From: WJKG01 sp964627305
GTDB lineage: Bacteria > Zixibacteria > MSB-5A5 > GN15 > FEB-12
Assembly: GCA_964627305.1 (NCBI GenBank)
Contig: CAZVHP010000002.1
Location: 248,001 to 312,000 of the forward strand
DNA length: 64,000 bases
Reading direction: 5' to 3'
Shown: in pieces, positions 52,117 through 61,512 of the stretch
How the letters are laid out: every line of letters starts with the position of its first letter
Numbering within the stretch: position 1 is the stretch's first letter
Notes under the pieces: generated by a model
The model's database searches: none
What the model was told of the DNA's origin: nothing
Seen by the model: only the letters and a program-made list of their open reading frames with translations
Translations under genes and position numbers: made by a program

Positions 52117-52234
52117 CCGTGCCTTCAAAGGTGATCGCTGCCTGAGGCAGCGCCTCTGCACCTTGCATTGTTCCCTGACATTCAGAACATCGTAACGATA
52201 AGACCTCATTCGCATTGGCGAGAAAGGAAACTCC

Positions 52235-53992
52235 ATGTCCGGCAAAAACTGGCGCGTAATCATTACGCTGATCCTGTTTGTCGTGGCTGTGTTTGCCTTC
52301 TGGAATACGTTCAAGCTCTGGACGATGTCACCAGAAGCCCAGCAGCGACTGCAGGAAGAAGATCCGGGCGCACTGCTGGCGCTCCAACAAAAAGCAATCA
52401 GACTGGGGCTTGACCTCCAGGGCGGAATCCATGTCGTCCTGCGGGTCAAGATGGAAGAACTGGACGAGGGCGCCCGTCAGGACGCTGTCGACAGAGCCAT
52501 CCAGGTCATCCGCAACCGTGTCGATGGTCTTGGTGTCGCTGAGCCGACCATTCAGAAACAGGGCAATGATCGCATTATTGTCGATCTTCCGGGCTACACC
52601 GATGCCGATCGAGCCGAGGACCTTATTGGCCAGACGGCGCTTCTGGAGTTCAAGCTAATGGCCTCGATTGAGGATGCCAACCTTGTTATCAGAAAGATAG
52701 ACTCGGTCGTCCATGAGTATGAGCAGAGGCGGACCGGCAGCGCCGATCTCGACAGAGCTGCTCGCGAAAGCCTGGTTGAGGCTGAGGACGCACCCGAGGC
52801 AGTTGGCGAAGAGGACGTCCCCGCCCGCCGTCCCCAGACAGATGCTGAGGTGCTGTCAGAGCTGATGGGTGACACCACTATTGACACGACTGAGCTGTTC
52901 GGTTTTGAAGAAAGCATCTCGATGGATGCAGAAACAAACCCCGTCTCCAGTCGGCTCCAGGTCGCCTTGTATTCCCAACGCACCAACACCGCCTGGCCCG
53001 GCTTCGTGGTCAGCAAGAGAGACCGTGAACTGATCGATCGCTGGCTGGGTATGGAAGAGGTTCGCAATGTCATACCGATTGACATTCAGTTCGCCTGGTC
53101 AACCCGTCCGGAAATACGCGATAACCGGGAAGTTTACATGCTGTATGTCCTCAAGCGCAAGGTGCAGTTTCTGGGCAAGTTCCTCGAGAATATCGCGCTG
53201 GGTCAGGATTCCTACGGGAAGTATGCAGTTGACTTCCGGCTCTCCGGTGACGGGGCCGCCCGCTTTGCCCAGTTGACCGGTGCCAATATCGACAAGCCGC
53301 TGGCTATTGCCCTTGACGGCAAGGTGGAGTCGGCGCCCTTCATAAACTCCAAGATCCGCCGTTCCGGGCAGATTACCATGGGGTCCACGGCCAGGATGGA
53401 AGATGCCCGAAACCTGGAGATTGTGCTGAAAGCCGGCGCCCTGCCTGCTCCGGTTGAGATCATCGAGAAGAACGTTGTTGGAGCCACCCTCGGTGCGGAT
53501 TCCATCAGCAAGGGTTTCACATCGGCACTGATTGGTCTGGCATTGGTGCTGCTGTTCATTGGCATCTACTATCGGTTGTCAGGTATCATTGCCGATGTCG
53601 GTCTGCTGTTCAATCTGTTCTTCCTGTTGGCGGTGATGGCCGGGTTGGGGGCGACGCTGACTATGCCCGGTATCGCAGGGATTATTCTCACAATCGGTAT
53701 ATCGGTAGATGCCAACGTGCTAATCTTTGAGCGCATCCGAGAGGAGTTGCGCACCGGCAAGACTGTGCGCGCATCGATCGATGCCGGTTATGAACGGGCT
53801 TTCGTGGCGATCTTTGACTCCCACGTTACCACCCTGATTACGGCCGGAGCGCTCTTTTTGCTCGGGTCGGGACCTATCAAGGGCTTTGCGGTCACGTTGT
53901 TCTGGGGCGTGTTGATTTCGCTGTACACGGCGTACGTCATCACCAGGCAGATTTTCGACCTCCGCAAGGGCTACAAGACCCTGAGTATCTAA
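52235..53992 (+). CDS. secD: Protein translocase subunit SecD
   Basis: A 585-residue inner-membrane subunit that uses proton flow to pull proteins through SecYEG. Features: first helix at about 7-26, the periplasmic P1 domain with the conserved LGLDLQGGIHVVLRV, the large periplasmic head, and the five C-terminal helices containing GLALVLLFIGIYYRLSG, GATLTMPGIAGIILTIGISVDANVLIFERIREEL and the VTLFWGVLISLYTAYVITRQIFD end. GAGAAAGGAAA precedes the ATG. secF follows after 21 bases. Confidence 0.96.
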   Translation: MSGKNWRVIITLILFVVAVFAFWNTFKLWTMSPEAQQRLQEEDPGALLALQQKAIRLGLDLQGGIHVVLRVKMEELDEGARQDAVDRAIQVIRNRVDGLGVAEPTIQKQGNDRIIVDLPGYTDADRAEDLIGQTALLEFKLMASIEDANLVIRKIDSVVHEYEQRRTGSADLDRAARESLVEAEDAPEAVGEEDVPARRPQTDAEVLSELMGDTTIDTTELFGFEESISMDAETNPVSSRLQVALYSQRTNTAWPGFVVSKRDRELIDRWLGMEEVRNVIPIDIQFAWSTRPEIRDNREVYMLYVLKRKVQFLGKFLENIALGQDSYGKYAVDFRLSGDGAARFAQLTGANIDKPLAIALDGKVESAPFINSKIRRSGQITMGSTARMEDARNLEIVLKAGALPAPVEIIEKNVVGATLGADSISKGFTSALIGLALVLLFIGIYYRLSGIIADVGLLFNLFFLLAVMAGLGATLTMPGIAGIILTIGISVDANVLIFERIREELRTGKTVRASIDAGYERAFVAIFDSHVTTLITAGALFLLGSGPIKGFAVTLFWGVLISLYTAYVITRQIFDLRKGYKTLSI

Positions 53993-54013
53993 AGGATAGG
54001 AAAGGACATAACA

Positions 54014-54940
54014 ATGTTTAGAATAATCGGCGATACCAACATCAACTTCATGGGTGTCCGGAGGATCGCGTTTGTCTTCTCGGCCGTCCTGTTGATCCTG
54101 GGTATCACGGCTTTGACAATGGTTGTCACCGGGAAGGCGAATCTCGGAATCGACTTCGCCGGCGGCACCATGATGTATGGTCATTTCGACCATCCGGTCA
54201 GTATCGATGAGCTTCGGGCAGTGATCACACCCGAGTTCCCCGATGCCATGATCACGGAGCTTTCGGACTTTGAACTTCCCAACGCTTACATCATCAAGAT
54301 CAAGCGTCCGGAAACGGAGGCCGAGGCCAAGGAACGACTGGAGCGAGTCGAGCAAATCATGGCGGCGACGTTCGGGAACAACACCTTCAATATCGATTCG
54401 CAGCACATTATTGGCCCAGCGGTCGGAGAAACGTTGCGCAACGATGCCCAGAAGGCCGTGCTGCTGTCGTTGATCGGGATCATTATCTATATCTGGTTCC
54501 GCTTTGACTTCCGTAGCGGGATTGCGGCTGCCATCGCCACCTTCCATGATGTGTTGGCGGTGCTGGGGATCACCTGGCTCCTGGGGCTGGAATTCGATCT
54601 TCTGCTGGTCACGGCCCTGCTGACGCTGGCGGGATACTCTCTGACCGATACGGTCGTCGTTTATGACCGTATCCGCGAGAACCTCAAGAAGTTCCGTACA
54701 AGGGGTGAGTTTACGCCGGGTGTCAACAAATCGATCAACGAGGTGCTGTCGCGTACCCTGATGACATCGATCACGACCTTGCTGGTAGTAACAACCCTGT
54801 TTATCCTGGGTGGTGAGGTTCTGCGGAACTTCACGCTGGCGCTGATCCTTGGCGTAATGGTCGGTACTTATTCATCAGTATTCGTGGCCAGCCCGATCGT
54901 GGTTGAGTGGGAAGCCTGGAAGCCGAAGCGCTTCAAGTAG
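54014..54940 (+). CDS. secF: Protein translocase subunit SecF
   Basis: A 308-residue partner of SecD with six helices. Family marks are NLGIDFAGGTMM near residue 43, the DVLAVLGITWLLGLEFDLLLVTALLTLAGYSLTDTVVVYDRIREN region and the SRTLMTSITTLLVV helix. Ends 28 bp before a clear terminator. The pair serves the many exported proteins encoded in this window. Confidence 0.96.
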   Translation: MFRIIGDTNINFMGVRRIAFVFSAVLLILGITALTMVVTGKANLGIDFAGGTMMYGHFDHPVSIDELRAVITPEFPDAMITELSDFELPNAYIIKIKRPETEAEAKERLERVEQIMAATFGNNTFNIDSQHIIGPAVGETLRNDAQKAVLLSLIGIIIYIWFRFDFRSGIAAAIATFHDVLAVLGITWLLGLEFDLLLVTALLTLAGYSLTDTVVVYDRIRENLKKFRTRGEFTPGVNKSINEVLSRTLMTSITTLLVVTTLFILGGEVLRNFTLALILGVMVGTYSSVFVASPIVVEWEAWKPKRFK

Positions 54941-54968
54941 GCAGGTGGCCGACTTGACGAGACGCGTG

Positions 54969-55010
54969 AAGCCGGAGACGGGTCGACAGGCCTGCCTCCG
55001 GCTTTCTTGT
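54969..55010 (+). terminator. Intrinsic terminator after secF
   Basis: AAGCCGGAG (54969-54977) pairs with CTCCGGCTT (54996-55004), with an inner CAGG/CCTG pairing in the loop, then TTTCTTGTG. Confidence 0.75.
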
Positions 55011-55089
55011 GACGGGAAACAACGCTTTTGGTACAGTGCCGGCCAATCTTAAGTCAACGGAATCGCCTTGAAACGTGTATATTAGGTAT

Positions 55090-55836
55090 ATGTGCGTCCC
55101 CCTTTCCTTCAGATCGCCAGTAGCCTGGTTGGCTGCTGCTATGCTCCTGGTACTGGTGCTACCGGTGGCAGCCCAGCGTGACCTGGAGCGTCAGTTGGCC
55201 CAGATGGGGCTTTCGCGGCAGAGTGCCAGCCAGTCAGCGCCCTCGGCTGTCAAGGTGGCCAGGTTGCACTATGGCGGCGGGGGAGACTGGTACTGGGGAC
55301 GCTCGGCAGTGCCAAACTTCCTGACCTGGACAGCCCAGAATACCTGTTTTGCGGTCGACAGCGCTGAGCATGTGGTACGCATCATGGATGCAACCTTATT
55401 CAGCTTTCCGTTTCTCTTTGCAACCGGGCACGGTGTGATCGAATTCTCCAGCGAGGAGAGGGAACGCCTCCGGCAGTACTTGCGACAGGGTGGCTTTTTG
55501 TTCATCAACGATTCCTACGGGATGGAGAAGCACGCTCGGGAGGCCATGGCGAGGCTGTTCCCGGAGCGGGATCTGGTTGATATTCCATTTGAGCACGAGT
55601 TGTATCACTGTTTCTACGATTTCCCGACCGGCCCGCCCAAGATTCACGAGCATGACAACAAGCCCCCACGCGGACTGGGGATTATTGTCGATGGTCGGGT
55701 GGTGGTCTATCTGCTGATCGAATCCGATATCGGCGATGGCTGGGAAGACTCCCAGGTGCACAACAATCCCCCGGAGAAACGGGAGGAGGCGATGCGCATG
55801 GGGGTGAACATCCTGACCTACGCCTTGTTGTATTAG
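55090..55836 (+). CDS. DUF4159 family exported protein
   Basis: A 248-residue protein. A hydrophobic segment at about 11-29 is a signal peptide, ending VAAQ. The mature part is the DUF4159 domain, with VARLHYGGGGDWYW near the start, the FINDSYGMEKHAREAMARLFPERDLVDIPFEHELYHCFYDFP central block and the C-terminal GWEDSQVHNNPPEKREEAMRMGVNILTYAL; this family is glutamine amidotransferase-like without an obvious catalytic triad. DUF4159 genes commonly stand with MoxR ATPases and vWA proteins in gliding or envelope loci. ATG at 55090 is preferred over GTG at 55075, because a TATATT element at 55078 may be the promoter. It opens the run DUF4159-DUF4175-TPR-DUF2723. Confidence 0.82.
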   Translation: MCVPLSFRSPVAWLAAAMLLVLVLPVAAQRDLERQLAQMGLSRQSASQSAPSAVKVARLHYGGGGDWYWGRSAVPNFLTWTAQNTCFAVDSAEHVVRIMDATLFSFPFLFATGHGVIEFSSEERERLRQYLRQGGFLFINDSYGMEKHAREAMARLFPERDLVDIPFEHELYHCFYDFPTGPPKIHEHDNKPPRGLGIIVDGRVVVYLLIESDIGDGWEDSQVHNNPPEKREEAMRMGVNILTYALLY

Positions 55837-55969
55837 TTGGGTGTACCCGCTCTTTGGTCAACACTCCTGTCGGGGTTGCCGAACAGACTAACAGAAACGC
55901 GCTGCCGTCCGTTTGTACTATGATGACTTTGCGACGACTGACATCAATGCCGACACGAAAGGACAGCCT

Positions 55970-58900
55970 ATGACGACCGTTACCTCCTCCGCCGACTTGA
56001 TATCCAAACTCCGCCGAGTGCTACTGAAACAGCGAATGGTCTGGTTTGGCGCGGGGCTGGTGACTACATTGGCCGCTCTGGCCAGTGCCTGGGTGATCCT
56101 GTCGGCTGTGGCCGGAGTTATGGTTGTTCCCGTTTGGCTGAAGATAGCTCTGCTGGCTGGTGCCGGTGCAGGCGCTGTGTATGTGTTCGTTCGGCTGGCC
56201 GTCGGGCGGCTGTTTGGTGGCAGCGTGGATCAGGTCGCGGTTGGCCTGGAGCAGAAGCACCCTGAGCTCAAGGGTCGCCTCGTGGCAGCATTGCAGTTCT
56301 CACGGACCAGACAGCGCTATGGATACTCGGCGGACTTGATGGAAGCCACGCTGCGACAGGCGATGGAGCGCTCGCGCGACGTCAATTTCAACGAGTATGT
56401 GTCGTTGTTCACCCTGTGGCGCTCGGCCCGTCTGCTGGGCGCGGCCGCGGTTGTGGCGGTGGCTCTCCTGGTTGCCGTGCCTGGTCTGTACACGCATTCG
56501 TTGGCCGTGTATTCCAACCCCACGACCGAAATCGCCCCGCCGTTGGGATACCATGTTGTTCCCGATCCGGGTTCGATCGAATGGGTCAAATACCGGGATA
56601 TCACCATCGGGGCCGCCATCTACGGAACAGGGCTTCCTGACCAGGCGAAGATCTTCTACCGACTTGCAGGCGGCAGTTGGCAGGTTACCAAAGTAGATCT
56701 GGCTGATACCCGCCACTTCCTGCATGAAGGAGGTGATTCCGTACATGTAACCACGACCCTGCGCCAGGTGAACAAGTCATTCGACTACTATGTACAGGCC
56801 GGGCGTGTTACTACTGACATCCAGAAGGTTGAGGTGGTTGACCGCCCGCGCGTGACGGGTATGAAGCTGTCGATCTTCCCACCGGAGTATACCGGTTTGC
56901 CGCCAAGCATCATCGACGAAAATACAGGCTCGTTTTCGGCTATTGTCGGCAGCCGCGTCAGTATGCAGATCGAGACTAACCTGCCTGTTGTCTACGGGGA
57001 GCTGGTGTTCAGCGACACCGCAGCCGGCAACCAGCCACTGAAGGTCTCCCCGCAGCACCTGGAGACCTCACTGAGAGTCGATGAATCACAGTCATACCAT
57101 ATCAGGCTTCGCGACCACCTCGGCGAGGAAAACCCGGACCCCATCGAGTACTATGTCACCGCCATCCCGGATGAATACCCGTCGGTCGACGTTCTGGTGC
57201 CGGGGTTCAACGTGAACCTGACGGATGAGATGGTGCTGCCGCTGAAGGTGCGCATTTTCGATGACTTCGGTTTCTCTTCGCTGGTCCTCAAGTACAAGGT
57301 CGTCTCGCAGGGGCGTGCATCCGATGAGAATGTCGTCGTGCTGCACTTCTCGGATCGTATCAAGACCGAGGGGGATATCCAGTTCACCTGGGACCTCGAT
57401 CCGCTGAATCTGTTTCCCGGGGATTACGTCGTCTACCAGTTCGAGGTGGCCGATAATGACAACATCAGCGGCCCCAAGCTCACGACTTCCCGGACGTACA
57501 TTGCGCGGCTGCCCTCTCTCGATGAGATCATAGCGGATGTGGAGCACGAGTCTCAGGGGCGGATTAACAAGGCCGAGGAGCTGTTCCGCTCCGCCCGGGA
57601 GCTCAACGAGCGCTTGCAGAACGTTGCCCGCAAATTAGAAGCGCAGAAGAAGCAGTCTCAGCAAAGCAGCGATTGGCAGCAGCAAAGGGAACTGGAGTCG
57701 ATTCTGCAGAGAAACGATGAAGTGCTTCAGCAGGTGCAGAAGCTGTCCGAGCAGATGGATCAATCGCTGGAGAAGATACAGGAGAACGCCCTGCTCAGCC
57801 GGCAGATTATGGAGAAACTGCGGCAGATCCAGAATCTGTTCGAGGAGGTTGCCACGCCCGAGATGCGTGAGGCCCAGGAGAAGCTGATGGAGGCGCTCAA
57901 GAATATGGACCGTCAGCAGCTCGATCAGGCCATGAAGGAGTTCGAGATGAGCCAGGAGGAGTTCATGAATCGCCTGGAGCGCACGCTCGCCCTTCTTAAG
58001 CGGATGCAGGTAGAGCAGAAGATGGAAGCGATGATCCGCAAGGCCGAGGAGATTCTCAAACAGCAGGAGAACGTCAATCAGACAACCGATTCCGCCGATG
58101 CTGATCAGCTACCCGATCTAAGCCGGGCAGAGCAGGACAACCAACAGGCGCTCGAGCAGCTCAAGCAGGAGGTCGCGGATCTGAAGGCCCTCGCGAAAGA
58201 GGCTCAGATGGAAAACAGCGAGGCGCTCAGGCAGTTCTCCGAGGCGGTTGAGACGAGTGACGCCGATCAGAATATGCAGCAGATGACGCAGCACCTGCAG
58301 CAATCGGAGCGTCAGCAGGCCTCGCAGGAGGGGGCCCGGGCGCAGTCGAAGCTGATTCAGATGCTCGATAATATGCAGCAGCAACTGCTGGCCATGACCG
58401 GCGGTGACCAGGACAAGGCCATGCAGCAGATGCGCACGGCGCTTCGCGATGCCAACTATCTGTCCAACGAGCAGGAGAAGCTGCTGAAGGAGGCGGCTGT
58501 GATGGACCAGCGATCATCGATGCTTCGCGAGCTGGCGCCTCGTCAGCAGGACCTGATCAGTTCCTGCAATGGCCTGCAGAACCGCCTTCAGGAGCTCGGC
58601 AAGGAATCCCCGTTTGTTGCTATGGAGATTCAGAAACTAATCAGCGATGCCGTCGCACAGATGAAACTGGCGATGGAGGGGCTCGATGGTGCTCGAGGCA
58701 GTAGTGCGCAACGGTCCCAGCAGCAGGCCATGAGTCAACTGAACCGCGCCTCGCTTCGCCTGCTGGAGTCGATGGAGCAGCAGCGTGAGTGCAATAAGGG
58801 ATCCAACTGCAATAAGAGTATGTCCCAACTTGAGTCGCTGTGCAACAAACAGAACCAGCTCAACCAGCAGACCCAGCAGCAGTGCAACAACCCCGGCAGC

Positions 58901-59410
58901 AGCAGTATGGGAAACACCGGTCAGCAGCAGATGCGCACCGGCGAAAGTGGCTTCGAGCGCCTGGCTGGAGAGCAGGGGGCCATTCGAAAGTCACTGGAGC
59001 AACTGGCCAACGAGTTCGGAGACTCGCGCCAGATTATGGGGCGGCTCGATGACATCGCCCGCGAGATGAAGGAAGTGGAAGAGGCGCTCGCCGAGGGCAA
59101 TGTCGGTGACGAGACTCTGGAGCGGCAGCTTAAGGTGTACTCACGGATGCTTCAGGCGACGCGCTCATTGCAGCGCAAGGACTTCAGCGAGCAGCGGAAG
59201 GCCGAAAGCGCAACCGAGACACAGGTGTTCATGCCACCCGCCTTGCCCACAGACCTGCTGCAGGATCGGGGCCGGCTTGAGGATCGTCTCAACCGCTATC
59301 TGGGAACTGACTACCCCGAGCAGTATGAGCGCCAGATCAAGGCCTATTTCAAGGCGCTACTGAACCTGGAAACCGGACAGGGAACCTCAAGCGGCAACGG
59401 TGATCGGTAA
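55970..59410 (+). CDS. DUF4175 family inner-membrane protein with long glutamine-rich coiled coil
   Basis: A 1146-residue protein. Two helices at about 24-47 and 54-78 and a third near 148-172 anchor it in the membrane. A large beta-rich region (about 200-510, including the DEYPSVDVLVPGFNVNLTDEMVLPLKVRIFDDFG segment) follows. From about 520 to 1060 the protein is a helical coiled coil extremely rich in Gln, Glu, Leu and Met, typical of DUF4175; the C-terminal FMPPALPTDLLQDRGRLEDRLNRYLG...YPEQYERQIKAYFKALLNLE closes the family. AAAGGA stands six bases before the ATG at 55970, and the stop overlaps the next start (TAATG). Likely part of a periplasmic filament or tether; no function is established. 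Confidence 0.82.
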   Translation: MTTVTSSADLISKLRRVLLKQRMVWFGAGLVTTLAALASAWVILSAVAGVMVVPVWLKIALLAGAGAGAVYVFVRLAVGRLFGGSVDQVAVGLEQKHPELKGRLVAALQFSRTRQRYGYSADLMEATLRQAMERSRDVNFNEYVSLFTLWRSARLLGAAAVVAVALLVAVPGLYTHSLAVYSNPTTEIAPPLGYHVVPDPGSIEWVKYRDITIGAAIYGTGLPDQAKIFYRLAGGSWQVTKVDLADTRHFLHEGGDSVHVTTTLRQVNKSFDYYVQAGRVTTDIQKVEVVDRPRVTGMKLSIFPPEYTGLPPSIIDENTGSFSAIVGSRVSMQIETNLPVVYGELVFSDTAAGNQPLKVSPQHLETSLRVDESQSYHIRLRDHLGEENPDPIEYYVTAIPDEYPSVDVLVPGFNVNLTDEMVLPLKVRIFDDFGFSSLVLKYKVVSQGRASDENVVVLHFSDRIKTEGDIQFTWDLDPLNLFPGDYVVYQFEVADNDNISGPKLTTSRTYIARLPSLDEIIADVEHESQGRINKAEELFRSARELNERLQNVARKLEAQKKQSQQSSDWQQQRELESILQRNDEVLQQVQKLSEQMDQSLEKIQENALLSRQIMEKLRQIQNLFEEVATPEMREAQEKLMEALKNMDRQQLDQAMKEFEMSQEEFMNRLERTLALLKRMQVEQKMEAMIRKAEEILKQQENVNQTTDSADADQLPDLSRAEQDNQQALEQLKQEVADLKALAKEAQMENSEALRQFSEAVETSDADQNMQQMTQHLQQSERQQASQEGARAQSKLIQMLDNMQQQLLAMTGGDQDKAMQQMRTALRDANYLSNEQEKLLKEAAVMDQRSSMLRELAPRQQDLISSCNGLQNRLQELGKESPFVAMEIQKLISDAVAQMKLAMEGLDGARGSSAQRSQQQAMSQLNRASLRLLESMEQQRECNKGSNCNKSMSQLESLCNKQNQLNQQTQQQCNNPGSSSMGNTGQQQMRTGESGFERLAGEQGAIRKSLEQLANEFGDSRQIMGRLDDIAREMKEVEEALAEGNVGDETLERQLKVYSRMLQATRSLQRKDFSEQRKAESATETQVFMPPALPTDLLQDRGRLEDRLNRYLGTDYPEQYERQIKAYFKALLNLETGQGTSSGNGDR

Positions 59411-61332
59411 TGGTTCTTTCGCTCATGAAGCGGTCGGCGTGGCTGGTGTTGGGCGGTGTGATTGCCTTCCTGACAGTCGCCGGTGATACGGCTCGAGCTG
59501 ACCGAACAGAAGTTCCCGAGCAGCCTTCTATGATTCTGGCCGACAGATCCCCCCATGAGGGTACGGTAGAGATCCAGCAGCCGGATTTCGACCGTTCCCT
59601 GCGTGATCCCGCTCTTCTGGAGCAGCTCAACCTTGCGCGCCGACTCATGCGTGACGGGAACTACCTCGGAGCGTCAGCGGTGCTGGAGGTGCTCTACGAG
59701 GAGTATCCCAACGACGCTCGAATCTACTCCCACCTGCACAACTGCTATACCTTCCTGCAGTACTTCGACAAAGCTGTTGAACTCAGCCGCCGCATGGCCG
59801 ATGCCAATCCGCATGAAATCCGTTTCGTGTTGCAGTTGGCCGAGAGCTTCACCCGCCGGGGAGACCGCGATTCAGCGCTGGCAGCATATCATGCTGCCGC
59901 CGAGCAGTTGATCGATCGCACCCCAAATCAGTATGAACCCCTGTTGCGCAGCATGCTCAGCTTCAGTTATGCAGAGCAGGCTCTTGCGGTCATAGACCGG
60001 GTTCGTGGGAATCGACAGGATACGCTGGCTCTGGCGCTGGAGCGAGCTGAGGCCCTGCAGTTTCTCAAGCGCTACGGTGATGCCGCGTCCGAGTATTACC
60101 GGCTGGTCGATGATACCACGCGTGCAGGCACTACCGCTCGCAAGAAGCTCGGTGAGTTGCTGGACTTCTCTGACTCGGCTCCTGCTGTCGAGAACGTGCT
60201 CCTTGAGTATGTGCGTGGTGGCTCGGCACCTTTGCAGGCAATCGACCTGCTCTCATCGCACTATTTGAAGCATGACCGGTTTGACCGGGCCTTTGAATTC
60301 GCCCTGTTGCACGACTCCCTCAGCGGACAGAACGGGCGGTCGCTGGTGAGTTTTATGCGTCGCTGTCAGGATCGGCGACTGTTCTCTGAGACAATCGAAC
60401 TGGGTGAATACGTACTGCAGCGCTATGACTCACTGCGCCATGCCGAACAGGCCCGCTTCATGCTGGCCGACGCCTGTGTCCGTCTGGGACGGTATGACGA
60501 AGCCATGGCGCACTATGACACTATTGCTGCCACCTATGCACAACTGCCGGATAAGTCAATGGCGCTCTATCAGAAGGGTCGCATTCTCCTGGATCACCTG
60601 AATCTCCCCGAACAGGCTCTGGAGCTTTTCGATTCCGTCCAGACACACTATCGCGGGGGAGAGGGGTTCATCCGGGCGCAGTTGTCGATCCCCTACTGCT
60701 ACCTGCGTCAGGGACAGCTCGAATCGGCCCACAACGCGTTTCAGCAGCTGTTGAAACGACGACTGACCCCGGACATGACAGAGGAAGTCCGCTATCATGT
60801 GGCTCTGATCAAGTTTCTCGGGAAGCAACCGGACTCCGCCCGCGCAGAGCTGAATCGGCTGCTGGTTGAGCATCCTGATGGTTACTTCGTCAATGACGCA
60901 ATTGGTCTGATGATGGTTATGGATGAAGCCGAGGAGGCCGAAGACCTTCTGTATGACTACTCCAACGCTCTGCTCTTTGAGCAGACGCGCCAGTATGACT
61001 CCATGGCCGTCAAACTGGAGCTGTTGGCCTCTGCAGAAAACCCGGCCCTGGCCGATGACGCTCTCTATCGTCTCATGCGGATCAGTTTCGACCACCTCGA
61101 CACCGCGGCAGCCAAAGGCTATGCCGACCGACTCATCAACGACTTCGCGGATTCGTATTACGCTCCCTTTGGGCTGAAAGCGCGCGCCGATCTGCTGCGG
61201 TTAGATTCGCGTACACGTGAAGAGGCTGCGGACATCTACCGCGAGCTCCTCAAAGAGCACCCGAACTACCCGTTTGCCTCTGAAATTCGGGCTGTCTTGC
61301 GTCAACTCGACGTGGATCAGAGAATCGGCTGA
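59410..61332 (+). CDS. Exported tetratricopeptide-repeat protein
   Basis: A 640-residue protein with an N-terminal signal peptide (about 6-30, ending ARA) and a run of about 12-14 TPR-like helical repeats, many with the A-x-Y/L motif pattern (EQLNLARRLMRDGNYLGASAVLEVLYEEYPND; DEAMAHYDTIAATYAQLPDKSMALYQKGRIL; FADSYYAPFGLKARADLLRLDSRTREEAADIYRELLKEHPNYPF). Such repeats bind peptides or scaffold complexes. ATG overlaps the preceding DUF4175 stop, so the two are translationally coupled and probably act together in the envelope. ATG at 59425 is an alternative start. Confidence 0.85.
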   Translation: MVLSLMKRSAWLVLGGVIAFLTVAGDTARADRTEVPEQPSMILADRSPHEGTVEIQQPDFDRSLRDPALLEQLNLARRLMRDGNYLGASAVLEVLYEEYPNDARIYSHLHNCYTFLQYFDKAVELSRRMADANPHEIRFVLQLAESFTRRGDRDSALAAYHAAAEQLIDRTPNQYEPLLRSMLSFSYAEQALAVIDRVRGNRQDTLALALERAEALQFLKRYGDAASEYYRLVDDTTRAGTTARKKLGELLDFSDSAPAVENVLLEYVRGGSAPLQAIDLLSSHYLKHDRFDRAFEFALLHDSLSGQNGRSLVSFMRRCQDRRLFSETIELGEYVLQRYDSLRHAEQARFMLADACVRLGRYDEAMAHYDTIAATYAQLPDKSMALYQKGRILLDHLNLPEQALELFDSVQTHYRGGEGFIRAQLSIPYCYLRQGQLESAHNAFQQLLKRRLTPDMTEEVRYHVALIKFLGKQPDSARAELNRLLVEHPDGYFVNDAIGLMMVMDEAEEAEDLLYDYSNALLFEQTRQYDSMAVKLELLASAENPALADDALYRLMRISFDHLDTAAAKGYADRLINDFADSYYAPFGLKARADLLRLDSRTREEAADIYRELLKEHPNYPFASEIRAVLRQLDVDQRIG

Positions 61333-61399
61333 GCTTCGGCCAATATCTACTGATATGGGCCGGTTGTGGGAAATCCAACTAAAGCACTCAATTTATGAG

Positions 61400-61427
61400 T
61401 TGAGATTTGATCGCCCCGTGTTATATT
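61400..61427 (+). promoter_or_regulatory. Possible sigma-70 promoter upstream of the DUF2723 gene
   Basis: TTGAGA (61400-61405), 16-nt spacer, TATATT (61422-61427), about 86 nt before the start codon at 61513 and 68 nt after the preceding stop. Confidence 0.55.
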
Positions 61428-61512
61428 TCGTGCCGTATCTGAGCAGGCGGAGTATAACAGACAGATCGGCAGGTGCTCAGTGGTGCCTCTGTCGACATAA
61501 TCGGAGGGTGAC